Source of the DNA: Skeletonema tropicum
Lineage: Eukaryota > Bacillariophyta > Thalassiosirophyceae > Thalassiosirales > Thalassiosiraceae
Length of the DNA stretch: 64,000 nucleotides
Reading direction: 5' to 3'
Assembly (NCBI GenBank): GCA_037178625.1
Contig: CM074131.1
Location: 1,178,001 to 1,242,000, forward strand
How positions within the stretch are numbered: position 1 is the stretch's first letter; each line of letters starts with the position of its first letter. Positions 26,227 through 37,033 of the stretch are shown piece after piece. The notes beneath the pieces are model-generated. The model saw only the letters and a list, made by a program, of their open reading frames with translations, searched no databases and was not told the origin of the DNA. Position numbers and translations under genes: made by a program.

Positions 26227-26528
26227 ATCTCATCACGGGAACCTGGGGTTGACACGTCTTGCTGAGAGATTTGTCAAGAGCTTGCCAGGAGTTTCAAGTC
26301 GTGTTTTACAAAATCTAGCGTTGAGGTGCGTTGAGGTTGATTTCTAATGGCCTGTTCCGTCAAAAACTTGCTGCCGACGCCACGGATCGGCCATCTGACA
26401 CGGTGCGCCGCCAAGCAGCATGTCACTCGTGGCGGTGGAACCACGACTTGAAACTCCTGGCAAGCTCTCGACAAATCGGCTGCTAACAAAAAGCAGCCAC
26501 TGTCAACCCCAGGTTCCCGTGATCTCAT
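26227..26528. mobile_element. fold-back (MITE-like) element with 7-bp target duplication
   Basis: The element spans 26234-26521 (288 bp) and is flanked by the direct repeat ATCTCAT (26227-26233 and 26522-26528). Its ends are inverted copies: CACGGGAACCTGGGGTTGACA outside, and GAGCTTGCCAGGAGTTTCAA further in (left 26278-26303, right 26442-26468). The two arms differ only in a short spacer. No transposase is encoded, so it would be non-autonomous. An alternative reading with a longer inverted repeat (ATCACGGG) would shorten the target duplication to CTC. Confidence 0.75.
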
Positions 26529-27123
26529 CAATGTCCCGTCCATCCAGGGGAATGGGGATGTGACCCTCGCGAATCGCGAAAGCCCCTACGATCTACCTAC
26601 GATACTTACTTTGTTGTGACGGACGGACGATGGAGGGCGCCAATCTCCCCAACTCGCTCGAGCTAGCTCTCATTCGATCTCATGGGATCGGCGTTCGGCG
26701 TGCAACCTCCATGTCGATGGGCACGCCTAGACGTTTGGGCTCAGCTTTTAGTTTGTAGATAATATCGATAGAAGTCAATATGCTGGTGCTGGAAAATTCT
26801 ATGGGGCCGGCGGCTTCTTCGTTGGTGGCGTAGTTATCGTGTTCACACGACAATAACATTTAGATAATCCGCCACCGTCACCTCCGACACAACACGCAAG
26901 TTAGACCCCGGGGGGTTTAGTTCGCGAGGGTCCCTGTCCGACTTCGGTCCTCTTTTTTCTTGTTTTTGAGTGGGACGGTCCCATGGTTGGACCAATTTAT
27001 GTTCATGATGTCGTTGGATTGGGATTTGGGATTGGCATTCTTTAATTTCAATTCTTAAAAACAACACTGCTCTTATATACAGATCCTAACACTAACAACA
27101 AACAACATTCACGCGAGGAAACC
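26529..27123. other. intergenic, promoter of first alpha/beta hydrolase
   Basis: About 600 bp, with a small palindrome TCGCGAATCGCGA near 26567-26579 and no gene. The stretch before 27124 is A-rich (AAACAACATTC...), as in a 5' UTR. Confidence 0.4.
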
Positions 27124-28960
27124 ATGGGGAACGACCAATCATCAGTAATAGACGACGAGCGCAAGGTGCTCGAGTCTCTCTACCAGATCTCCGAAGGCCG
27201 CCTTGACCAAAATCACGCCGACGTAAACAAAAAAGTAAACGCAGGTACTTCAGCCCCCAACTGCCAACCGAAGCACACCATGAGAGAGATCGAAGAGGAA
27301 CGGCTACGCCAGCAGCGTGCAGAGGAAGAGCGGGCCCGGCAGGCGGAAATTAAGGAGGCAGAACGTTTAGCTAGTTTATTGGATATCAATGACACGCAAC
27401 ATAGAGCCTATGTGGAACAGCAATTACGACAAAGTAGTAGCAACAATGGTAGATCTAATAACCGCCGATTGGATTCACAGTCGTCAAGTGGGTCGCTGCG
27501 CAACTCACGCAGTCATTCACCTACACCACCAGAAAAGGGATCTCTCGGCTCATATGTTCAGATGGCCAAGTCTGGCTACCAGGAATTAGTCAATGCTATC
27601 ATTCGACCACCCCGTTGTCAATACCGCGAGGAGCATTTGGGACCCCCAGCTTTTACATTTTTGGGGAAACGATTCACACGTACCGACTTTACATTATGCA
27701 CCCAACGGGGATTAAATCTACAATGTTCCCATTGGGAACCTGTCGAACGTTCATCGGATCGTATCCCCGTGGTTATTTATATGCATGGAAATTCCAGTGC
27801 GCGTGTGGAAGTATTACCACAATTAACTTGTCTGCTGGCATTGGGTGTGGCTGTCTTTGCATTTGATTTTGCGGGGAGTGGGAAAAGTGACGGGGACCAT
27901 GTCACTTTGGGTTATTTTGAGAGAGAAGATTTGATGTGTGTTGTTGCACATTTGAGGGCGACGGATGTTGTTTCAACAATTGCTCTTTGGGGAAGATCTA
28001 TGGGAGCAGGTGAGTATGGCATTGTATGCATCCATCTCTGTTATACACGTTGAGAATACTCATCCAATTAATTTTAATCTCTCTCCAGTCACCGCCTTAA
28101 TGCACGGAGATCGCGATCCATCTATTGCTGCAATGGTTTTGGATAGTCCTTTCTCTGATTTGTCAGCTTTGTGTGAACAAATGGTAGACAAAGCACGTGA
28201 CCAGGGCATCAATGTTCCAGGCTTTGTATCATCTGTTGCTATACGGATGATTCGCGGCAGTGTCCGCAGACAAGCCGATTTTGATATCAAAGACGTGAGC
28301 CCAATCTCACATGTTCCGCATTGCTACATACCCGCTTTGTTCGTGGCTGCTGAAAATGATGACTTTATTACAAAATCACACTCGCTCGCTATGCATGATG
28401 TTTATGCCGGAGATGCCAATATGATTGTTGTCGATGGTGATCACAATTCCAACCGCCCTCGATTTATGTTTGATTCAGTATCAATATTTTTGCAAGCTTG
28501 TTTACAAATCCCCGCAGATTGGCAATTGCGAATCCACCCTTCAATGAATGTCCTGTCACCCCCTTGGCGTTATCCAGGATCACAGGGCCAGAGGATGGGC
28601 CAGTCAACGAGATCAAGTTCAAGTCAGAATCGAGGAGGGGGGCGGACGCCAGGAGTGACATCCCCTACAAGAAAAGAGTCTGTTGAAGTGGAACACAAAC
28701 CTACAATTGATTTGGAAGAGGAAAGAGCAGCGGCAGCTGTTTCTGGATTGAAGTTTGATGATGATGATGACAATGATATCGATGTGGAGACATTGGGAAT
28801 GACGAAGGATAGACAGAAAGAGATTGAAGGAAGTCTGTTCAGAATGCTGGGACAAAATGAGGCAAGCGTCCAAGCTTCACAGCCCAATAATATGAGTGCT
28901 ACGGAGGACGTGGAAAGCAGCGACGAAGAGGAAATTCTAGTGAGCAGCTCTACAGAATAG
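27124..28960 (+). CDS. alpha/beta hydrolase (serine hydrolase), copy 1
   Basis: Two exons, 27124-28009 and 28089-28960, with a 79-bp GT-AG intron that splits the nucleophile-elbow region. The product is about 585 residues. The N-terminus MGNDQSS has a Gly2 suited to N-myristoylation, followed by a Glu/Arg coiled coil (about 55-95). The hydrolase core shows VVIYMHGNS (oxyanion loop), FDFAGSGKSDG, the nucleophile elbow GRSMG, an acid in AAENDDF and the catalytic His in VDGDHNS. The acidic tail ends SSDEEEILVSSSTE. The arrangement recalls BAAT/ABHD17-like serine esterases acting at membranes. A paralogue lies at 48739-50962. Confidence 0.85.
28010..28088 (+). other. intron of alpha/beta hydrolase copy 1
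   Basis: Donor GTGAGT and acceptor TCTCCAG. The joined codon restores GRSMGAVTALMHG, in register with the intronless paralogue at 48739-50962. Confidence 0.85.
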
Positions 28961-29038
28961 ACCTCTGTTGCGCATAATAACAATAGCTACGGTTATGATT
29001 GATGCTTAACTGTAATTGTACATTCTCCAATAAACAAA

Positions 29039-30634
29039 TCAATTCAACAGTGTCAGAGATAATTGACCTCTTTTTTCATCAATGCCTTCAACTCTAACAC
29101 GAACACTGTCTCCAGACGAGTATGGAGTATCACTGTCTTGTCCCTCTGAAATACTGGCCACGCCTACAGGTAAATCAAATCCTTCTCCTTCGCCAACGAT
29201 GGGTTGCACATAGCACCAATTTCCACTTTTTGATTGTGCCTTGACTACTCCGTCATATTCATTTCCAATCACAGAAGTTATATCGATGCTAAATTTGCTC
29301 GACAGCCTATCTTTTCTTTTATCAGCCTCTTTCTCCATCTTCAAGTCCTTTTGCTTTTTGTTTTTGATCGATGAATCTTGAGTGACCATGAACCGGCCAG
29401 ATTGAGGTGAAACTGCCTTGATGTACACGTCAATCTCATCACCCGCTTCAAAATCCATTTCTCCCTCGATATCCTCAAACCTTAGCATACCAAGCACTTT
29501 CGTAGTTCCTCCACCATACTTCTTTCCTCGTTTCCTTCCAACACCACAATCTACAAAGACAGCATTTGAGTGGGAAGATACAGCAACAACGTTTGCAGAA
29601 ATAGGACCTTCACCGGCACTTAGATTGCTCAACTCTCTTTCGTAAGTATCATGTTGAAAATTGCCACCTTTGGTATTTCTCCTCTTGAATACTCGGGTAC
29701 TGCTTCCGAAAGTTCCAGTACCACCCAAAGCCATACCTTTGCCCCTTGGATCATCTGCCGTCAAAACCAACAGAGGTGACTCATTATCGCCACTGAGCTC
29801 ATACGAATAGACAAATGCATTGAATTCGTCGCCCTGTTGGTATTTCTCCGCTGCCTCATCATAGGGAGAAACACGCAACGCTGCTCCTAAAACTTCTTGG
29901 GTAAACTTTGGCATTCTTCCAATACTGGACGACAAACGCACCGATGCTAAACCAGTATGAATCATTTTTTGGTTCTCTTCAACCCCGGGTCGGAATTGCA
30001 CCATTCCAGCAGAATTAGTGAAACTTCTTGCCTGCCTTCGTGTCAAGGCTGTCGTGAGCACAAGATTCCCATGGTTAGGCTCAATGAATGTCGACACACC
30101 ATATTCCGCTTGGACCCTCTCATCAAACAACGCTTGCAATAGAGACTCCACAGAATCATATCCTAATGCGTCAGCATGCACTTGTAGATCACCCCCCAAT
30201 CGTTTCTTATACGCACGTCCCAACTTGCCAGAAGTGATTGCAACAGCTCCATCAGCTGCAGAACTTTCTTCCCCGACTTGATGCAACAGTGTCATACAAT
30301 TCCATCGGACCATCCACTCACGATTCATGCCCAAAATACTGCAAGGAATGAGGATGGGGCTGGAGTTACGCCGTCTCTTCTTCCACGCCTTTCGCGACGA
30401 GGACACATCGCCTATTTGGATTCGAAGTGTCTGACCTGGAAGGAGGAGAGCGAGTTCATTTGGATCATCTGCCTCGTCAGTTGCTGAGACAGCGCCATCG
30501 CTGATGTCCATCATGGCCACATCACATCGTGCTGTTCTTCTGTCAATTGCATTGGTTGTTGTGAGCGGGCTAGTGAAAGCCGAAGTCTGGCTAAGCACAG
30601 TGTAGAATAATATATAGCAGAGGTAGCTCTTCAT
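29039..30634 (-). CDS. plastid-targeted S1 RNA-binding domain protein
   Basis: 531 residues from the ATG at 30634; an upstream in-frame ATG at 30787 exists, but only the inner start gives a proper signal peptide. MKSYLCYILFYTVLSQTSAFTSP is a signal peptide ending in a diatom ASAFAP-type junction (S-A-F-T-S-P), so import to the plastid is expected. Two S1-like OB folds are visible: residues about 340-430 (ANVVAVSSHSNAVFVDCGVG ... RFMVTQD) and the C-terminal 90 residues (GNEYDGVVKAQSKSGNWCYV ... RGQLSLTLL), separated by a Lys-rich helix. A role in plastid translation or RNA metabolism is likely. It is convergent with the hydrolase gene (78 bp gap). Confidence 0.75.
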   Translation of the reverse strand: MKSYLCYILFYTVLSQTSAFTSPLTTTNAIDRRTARCDVAMMDISDGAVSATDEADDPNELALLLPGQTLRIQIGDVSSSRKAWKKRRRNSSPILIPCSILGMNREWMVRWNCMTLLHQVGEESSAADGAVAITSGKLGRAYKKRLGGDLQVHADALGYDSVESLLQALFDERVQAEYGVSTFIEPNHGNLVLTTALTRRQARSFTNSAGMVQFRPGVEENQKMIHTGLASVRLSSSIGRMPKFTQEVLGAALRVSPYDEAAEKYQQGDEFNAFVYSYELSGDNESPLLVLTADDPRGKGMALGGTGTFGSSTRVFKRRNTKGGNFQHDTYERELSNLSAGEGPISANVVAVSSHSNAVFVDCGVGRKRGKKYGGGTTKVLGMLRFEDIEGEMDFEAGDEIDVYIKAVSPQSGRFMVTQDSSIKNKKQKDLKMEKEADKRKDRLSSKFSIDITSVIGNEYDGVVKAQSKSGNWCYVQPIVGEGEGFDLPVGVASISEGQDSDTPYSSGDSVRVRVEGIDEKRGQLSLTLLN

Positions 30635-30908
30635 TGCGGCTGGATAGGCGAGATAATAGTGCGGCTGCTTGGTGTAAGTAGGAGGGCATGGTGATGGGTG
30701 GCCGGCGGCGGGCGGCGGCGAGCGGCGATGATAGGTTTTCGATGAAAATAAAAATGGCGGGACATCCTGAACGCGCCATTTTTGCAAGGGAGACAGATAG
30801 ATTTTCTTTCATGTTTCTATATGCAATGATGCATGCACTACGCACGTTGCTTTCTGCCCGATAAGTACTATCAATCACTACACAATAGCGCCGAATAGAA
30901 GCCACAGC

Positions 30909-31632
30909 ATGAGATTCTTTGCTTTCTTACTGTCTCTACAGACTCTATCGTCCAATTATTGCAATGGGTTCACTCATTCGGCAACTATCTCTGCACAACG
31001 AGTTGATGTTGATTGGACATCTTCACCTACGTCTCTGAAGAGTGTCAATCAAGAAGAATTCCGCAAGTAAAGTGTCCGTCAACATCGCTGCAACAACGAC
31101 TTTGGCAATGGGTTTATGGGCAATGAGCGCCAGTCCCAGCCTTGCTTCGCCTTTAATGAATCCAACATCAAGTAGTAGTAGCAGCAGCAGCTCTTTTGTG
31201 GTTTCAGCAGAGTATTCCAGCTCCGACTTCACTGACTTTTCGCTGCCATCCTATCAAGACGCTCTCAAGGCTGAGCTGAACTCTAACCTCAAGGGTGATA
31301 AGCAATTGTTTAAGGGAGAAGCCTCGAGTGCGTCATCATCAGCTAGGTAAGGCTTCTTAAATGTGTATATATTATTGCATCAAAGAAATAATAAAAGACA
31401 TCATTTGCTCATCAGTTGTACTCTATCCAAACTCATTATTTCTGATTACATAGTTCATCTGATGCTACTCCTAGCGCACCTGCTGCAGCAGTAGCCGCAG
31501 CCCTCTCCTCCACAAAAGAAAGAACCGACAGCAGCAGAGCTAAAGGCAGAAAAGGCGGCAGCTAAGGCCGCACAAAGGGCTGCACGAGAGGCTCAACAGG
31601 CAGCTATTGAGGCTGCCGTCGCTGCAAAATAA
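30909..31632 (+). CDS. small plastid protein with putative lumen signal and Ala/Lys-rich tail
   Basis: Exons 30909-31346 and 31454-31632, with a 107-bp GT-AG intron. Two frame slips at 31040-31041 (Lys AAG/AAA) and 31499-31500 (Ala GCA/GCG) resolve by the synonymous rule. A signal peptide MRFFAFLLSLQTL is followed by a Ser/Thr-rich transit region, then a second hydrophobic segment TTLAMGLWAMSASPSLA that looks like a thylakoid-lumen signal. The mature part has a poly-Ser run and LPSYQDALKAELNSNLKGDK, and ends in a helix of alternating Ala/Glu/Lys. I do not recognise the family. Confidence 0.6.
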
Positions 31633-32639
31633 AGTCAATCATAGGGATAGAAATAATCAATTATATTGATGATTTGTGGAGAATGGGATAGCATGGCTGA
31701 AGGTTGACTTGAAAGAGAACCATAGATGTTGATGTTAGCTTGTAACAATGGCGAATTGATAGAACACCAATGCATGAAAGCGGGTAATTAAGAAGTAATA
31801 GATTGTATTACATCCTTATCATGTGCTCTTGCTAGTGACGTGAGTATTTGACCAATGCAATCGTCAATTTGGTAGAAGTATGTTGTAGCAGTGTTTTTCA
31901 AGGTTTTTCTGCTAGTGAGAAGAGAGGCTGCGAAATAATTGATACTTATTCCTACGAAAGTGCTAACCTATTGTGCGTGCGGCGGCGGGAAAGCTTCTTC
32001 TCCTAACGCTGTGAGTCACGAATATACGGGACTAGAGCCGTGGCGGGAACTAAATCGTACCTCGCCGCGGTACGATTTTTCAAATTTTACGCACAAAACA
32101 CTAACAACATGAAAAGAGTCATAAATTCGGCCATGCTACTCGACGAAAATACATAGAGCGGTCTAAAAATAGAATCCCAAACAGTATATATACATTATAT
32201 GATGCAGAAGAGACTATTGTATAGTTCATCGAGATGGAGCACCTATCGACAAATTTGGGACCAATAACTGCTATTTCGATCTAGAATGAAGCATGTCTAC
32301 GGCATATCTGCATGCCTGTGCTGCTGCTGCTATGCGAGTATACTACATACAACGTTGACCAGTGGTTCTATCGAAAGCTACTTGTCTATGCTATCATATT
32401 ATGGTCGATTATTTGGGATAGGCGTTGACATGGAGGCTCAGAACCATGATATTAGGGTGTAGAATGCGTCGTTTTTGTGTTTTGTTATTGTAGTGATTTG
32501 TTTGGAGATTTCTCCGTGGTACGATTTATTTCCGGTACGATTTAGTTCCCGCCAGTAGGCCAAACGAAAAAAACCTCCTCGCCCTCTTCCTCTTCTTTCG
32601 GATCATGCTAATGTTTCGATAGAGACATAAAGAGCCATC
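31633..32639. other. intergenic region containing an inverted-repeat element
   Basis: About 1 kb with no credible coding frame. Half of it is the element at 32041-32554. The last 80 bp should contain the promoter and 5' UTR of the Trm10-like gene. Confidence 0.4.
32041..32554. mobile_element. non-autonomous inverted-repeat element (MITE-like), 514 bp
   Basis: The ends are exact 21-bp inverted repeats: TGGCGGGAACTAAATCGTAC followed by C at 32041-32061, and its reverse complement at 32534-32554. Just inside the left end, TCGTACC...GGTACGA forms a second small inverted repeat; inside the right end, GGTACGATTTA occurs twice in tandem. No transposase frame is present. No clear target duplication was seen, so it may be an old insertion or another kind of symmetric locus. 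Confidence 0.65.
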
Positions 32640-33536
32640 ATGGATAGCAATGCAGCAGCTGCCGATGCCGCCACAGACGCCGCCCTAGCACTAGATCGTC
32701 TTCAAATCAGCAAGGACACAAAGGCGACCAGTGATGTGGAATCAGCATCATCAACTACTCTTGACTGCAAGCAAGATGCACCAACACCAATCATTTTATG
32801 TGACGCATTCTATGGATTTCCTACACAAAAGCGCCCAAGGAACGAAAGAGTGCGTGCGGTGTCTCGTCAGCTAACCAACTTTTTACAATGGAGATCAGAG
32901 GCTTCAGAGAAAAATGGCAAAAACTATCATTCTCACGTGCATGTGCTCGGTAAAGAAAGAGACATCAACTCAGTCAAAGCTCGCGTAGACGAACTTGGAA
33001 CACAAACAAAAGCATCAACAGAAGAGATTATCTTTCAACCAGATATTGAAATTCGCGAGTTTCTTAATCAGCAAAAGTCCACACGAGAATCAATACAGGA
33101 AGAAGAAGTCGTATATCTTTCCCCAGATGCATCTTACACCCTTCCAACAACCTGTCGTCCTCCAAGAATAGTAATTAGTAGGGATGCTCATAGATCGTAG
33201 AATAACGGAGGATCGATCACGTCGGCGTGCCGAAGAGTCACTGAATATACGTGCTGCAAAGCTACCGCTAGATGAATTGCGCGTCAAAGAATTATCCTCG
33301 TGTGAGCCGTTGAATGTTGACACGGTGATGGAATTGATGCAACGGTGGTGGTGGAACTGTGATAGAGTGGAAGAGCGTTTACAGCAAATAAAAGGCAGCG
33401 ACTAAAGCAGAAGGGTAACGACAATGTGGTGAAATACAATCATTTGTACAAAAAGTGCTTCATGGAAGCTGCTGCATTTGCAATGAAATCACAGAGAGAT
33501 CGTCATCCTAATCGAACAGTACACAAAACTGATTAG
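32640..33536 (+). CDS. Trm10-like SPOUT tRNA methyltransferase
   Basis: About 298 residues after removing one base at three synonymous pairs: 33176-33177 (Ile), 33393-33394 (Lys) and 33397-33398 (Ala). The core follows the Trm10 plan. A first Rossmann-like strand, IILCDAF, is followed by helices. Next come VVYLSPDA, IVIVGMLIDRRI (the SAM-binding loop region), RAEESLNIRAAKLPLDE (the conserved A-x-L-P-L-D-E), then LNVDTVMELMQRW. The fold is the SPOUT trefoil knot that methylates N1 of purine 9 in tRNA. The N-terminus is short and Ala-rich, with no obvious plastid leader; cytosolic, nuclear or mitochondrial use cannot be told apart. The broken frame would hide this gene from automatic calling. 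Confidence 0.75.
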
Positions 33537-33584
33537 CCCAATTCTACCTAAAATGACGTCCTCCTATCCTATTCCACTATCCTT

Positions 33585-34322
33585 CTATATCGCAGTCTCC
33601 ATCTTCAAATGATTACAAATCACTTTCATAGCCAACTCCATCCTCCTTTTGCTAACCTCAGTATTATCATGATGACCATACACAATCAAGTCAGCATTCA
33701 ACTTGGACGGCTCCACAAATTGATTATGCATCGGCCGAACAGTCTTTGAATACTGACTCAAAATATCTGGTAATGTTCGCCCTCGCTCCACAGTATCACG
33801 TTGAATCCTTCGACTCAATCGAATATCGGACGGAGCATCCACAAATACCTTTAGATCCATCAAATCGACAAGTTCTTGCACGCTTAGAATTAGAATGCCC
33901 TCGACTAATATAACTCGTTTACTTTCGACGACTCTACCGGTACTACGTCCTTCCCCGTCTACCTCCCCCTCTTGAAATCGACAGTGTCGGGTATAATCAT
34001 ATCGTGGTACAATCACCGACTGTCCTTGAATCAGTTGTTTCAAATGAGATATGAGTAAATCGGTATCAAGCGAGGATGGATGGTCAAAGTTGACACAGGC
34101 ACGTTCCTCCATGGTTAGATGGGTCAAATCTCTATAATAATCGTCATGAGAGAGGTGAGTGATGTGACATTCAGCTGCAGCATCATCATCAGCAGCAGTA
34201 GTAGGACTGCCCCACTCTTGGCCACCAAACGCACGATAGATGCTCTTTGCAAATGTCGTTTTGCCCGCTCCTGTGCCGCCGGCTATTCCAATGATTAGAG
34301 GCTTGTTTGTGTAGTCTGTCAT
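33585..34322 (-). CDS. uridine kinase (uridine-cytidine kinase)
   Basis: 245 residues, intact. The Walker A motif GGTGAGKTT lies at about 14-22, DDYY at about 59, NFDHPSS (substrate loop) near 78, then VPRYDYTRH, VILVEGIL (Walker B-like strand), and the lid RLSRRIQRDTVERGR. These are the standard signatures of uridine/cytidine kinase, which uses ATP to make UMP/CMP in pyrimidine salvage. Length matches single-domain UCKs; there is no fused UPRT domain. It is probably cytosolic. Confidence 0.93.
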   Translation of the reverse strand: MTDYTNKPLIIGIAGGTGAGKTTFAKSIYRAFGGQEWGSPTTAADDDAAAECHITHLSHDDYYRDLTHLTMEERACVNFDHPSSLDTDLLISHLKQLIQGQSVIVPRYDYTRHCRFQEGEVDGEGRSTGRVVESKRVILVEGILILSVQELVDLMDLKVFVDAPSDIRLSRRIQRDTVERGRTLPDILSQYSKTVRPMHNQFVEPSKLNADLIVYGHHDNTEVSKRRMELAMKVICNHLKMETAI

Positions 34323-34649
34323 TGTTTGTTAGGCGTGTTAGTTCGGGCGGTAGTCAATACAAGGAGATTGTGGGCAGTTGATATCGAATCTATTGTTACA
34401 CCTACACAGACATACCTACGAAGTGACAAAAGCGGAACAAAAAAAATGCAGCATGGGTCGATGACGTTGACGAAATGAACACGAAAGGAGCTGCAAATGT
34501 ATGATAATTCATTTAGAAGCACTGAAGGAAAATAATTGGCCAATTATCATTGTCGACGAGTGCAGAATGCGCAAAGCGCACTGAAGACGATGATCTTTGT
34601 TGATGTTGAATGTTGACGTGTAGCGTGTAGTCGCAGGGATGGCAGAGGG

Positions 34650-36931
34650 ATGGCTCTGCTAGAAAAGAGGCACCGTAGACTCGCCGCAGTATCAGTACTA
34701 ATCATCATTATTTCAGCTTCTATATCAGTAGCGAATGGCTTCATCATTGCATATGCTCGACAAGATGATTATTCACGACGTGATTTTTTAATGATGTCCT
34801 CCTCCACTGAAGTAATAATGATGGAAGGGTATGAATACATCCATCCAGACATTGCTCAAATGCTGATATGGAGATGAGCTGCTGTGCGATGATAATGATC
34901 CTTTGTCGTTATTTCCCTTTGCTGTCGATCCAGATACGCTCAGACTGCAGCTCAAGCAGCATCACGGGCTTGATTCTTTGGGAGATGGAGGTATCATGCC
35001 GATCAATCAGCTTCATCACTTTGCAAATCACTGTGATGATGTTGTGTTCGAAGGAAATAGCAAGACGCTGAATGTACCGAAAGAAAATACAAGGTCTAAT
35101 TTGCTTATCTCAACTATCATCAAGACAAAGCAACTCTGCAATTGTCGTCGCATCAATGGTATCAGTCAACCTACTCGAGTCATCCATACGAGCTGTCCTC
35201 CAAAGCATTCGTCCACAAAACAAGAATAATCATATCAAAGGTGCTCCACTCCTCAGCAATATGATTGAAGAAATGGCAAAGCTCGACACAGATCCTTCCC
35301 TGGAATACAACCGACTATTTCCTATAGCACACTTATCGCCCATCTTAAAAACCTTACTCCTTCCAACAAAAGTTGGAGGTATCAATTTGCGCAATCTACT
35401 CTCTCATGGGTTCCTATCTACATTGGATCGACGGTGGCTTTCGTTAACGTTAGTTCTGATCCAAACTCTCGATTCATGTTGTGTTAGTGGCGACGAAACG
35501 AAGATGATGACACAACAACAACGCGATTTATCTAACTTGACAAAATACGATCTAATGAAGAATGAGATTGACTATGGAAGAGCACTTCTCTCTTCAAGTT
35601 CTAGAATGCAAGAGTTAGAGTCAGTATCGTGCATTGGAGACTTCGTTCCGTCATCTCATCAAAACCTATTCCGATTTACCTTACACGAGTTGGGAACAAC
35701 TTGCCTCTCCTCAACAATAAACTCTCAAACAACTCCACCTCTAACTACAATCTTCATCACGAGCATGTCTTCTTTGCTGGAACACTCTCTCCGCTTACTT
35801 TGGTGTAGAGTTAATGATAGAATGGAAGACTCGATCGCTCGACCAGCATCATACTATGTTACATTAGATGGACACGGCCAAAAAGACAAACATGAAGTTA
35901 TGATCTCTCCATATTTGTGTGATGAGTGTACTAGAAACAAACTCGTGGGTGCTGTTGGTGCACAGACATGTGCATTGCTGACAGATTTGTTTGTATCACC
36001 GTCATCTTCGGATGCACCAAATATAAGAGCAGCCGTTTGTCATGGTTATTTTGACGATGCAATCCTTGAAGAGTTGGCGAGTCTAGCCGATTGGAATGCT
36101 TACCGTGGACAGATTGTGGCACCACAAAATGGCTTGACAAATGCTGCTTGTGCGATGATATCAGCTTTTGATCTAATATCTTCCAACTTGGCTGGAAAGC
36201 CAAGAATGACTGAGTACAAGCCACTGTTTACCTACACTTCCATGGCGACAAGAGATTTGGATAGCATTCTTGACAACCTTTCATCTCTCAGCTTACTCAT
36301 GAAAAATAATATTCAAGTCTCAGAATGTATTGACAAGATGAGACAACAGCATCCAAATACCTTTGCAGATATATCACGGATGGTTGTTGATTTGGAAAAG
36401 ATCCAGTCCTTGGCATACGACTTGTTTCCCAGCTTAAATGCAAACCACGCGAAGAATGAATGGGGAACGGAAGATTTCTATGCTGACCACAACACAAACA
36501 TAATCTTGGTAGATTGCAACGCAGCTCAAACACTCCTTGCAGATTTGTCTGCTGCTTCAAAAAACTACCTCGAGAGCTTGGGAGCAGGAGTTGATGGTCT
36601 AACTTTAGAGCCAACATCAACCAAAGATCGACGAGCAAAAAAATCATTGGTACGACTCTGTGGAGTTTCAAAGTTGGTGCTTGAGTTTCATTCCATTGCG
36701 ACATATACCGCATTGTTTGCTATTGATCACTGCAACAGAAGCAAAAACCTGCAGTTGGATTGCAAGTTGGATAGATCTGATGTAATCAAGGCAGTGGAAC
36801 GATCGAGAATGACGTTATCGACCTTTGATTCCTACCTTTCTACCAATATGGAGAGATCAATCAAATCATTGACCCAATATCTACAAGGGAAATCATTGAA
36901 GAAAATACTCCTACACAAACAACAACACTAA
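34650..36931 (+). CDS. ERMARD-like (DUF4209) protein
   Basis: About 760 residues after removing single bases at 34868-34869 (Ile ATA/ATT) and 35106-35107 (Leu CTT/CTA). The N-terminus has a hydrophobic anchor (VLIIIISASISVANGFII). The diagnostic part is VNLLESSIRAVL ... KGAPLLSNMIEEM ... GINLRNLLSHGFLSTLDRRW, which matches the N-L-R-N-x-x-x-H-G-F element of DUF4209 in ERMARD (ER membrane-associated RNA degradation protein). The rest is helical, with a C-terminal basic tail. ERMARD function is poorly known even in animals. The assignment is by motif memory. Confidence 0.6.
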
Positions 36932-37033
36932 ATCGGATTCATTACGACTTCAGTACGACGCCCATGGTATATATTCTATCAAATAACATTCTATTTAACT
37001 ACTTATGTAAATATTTACCACACTCATTATGAA

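Noticed and set aside
26274..26543. 89-codon minus-strand frame over the fold-back element
   Set aside because: Covers both inverted arms, so it is a by-product of the element; no similarity to a transposase is visible.
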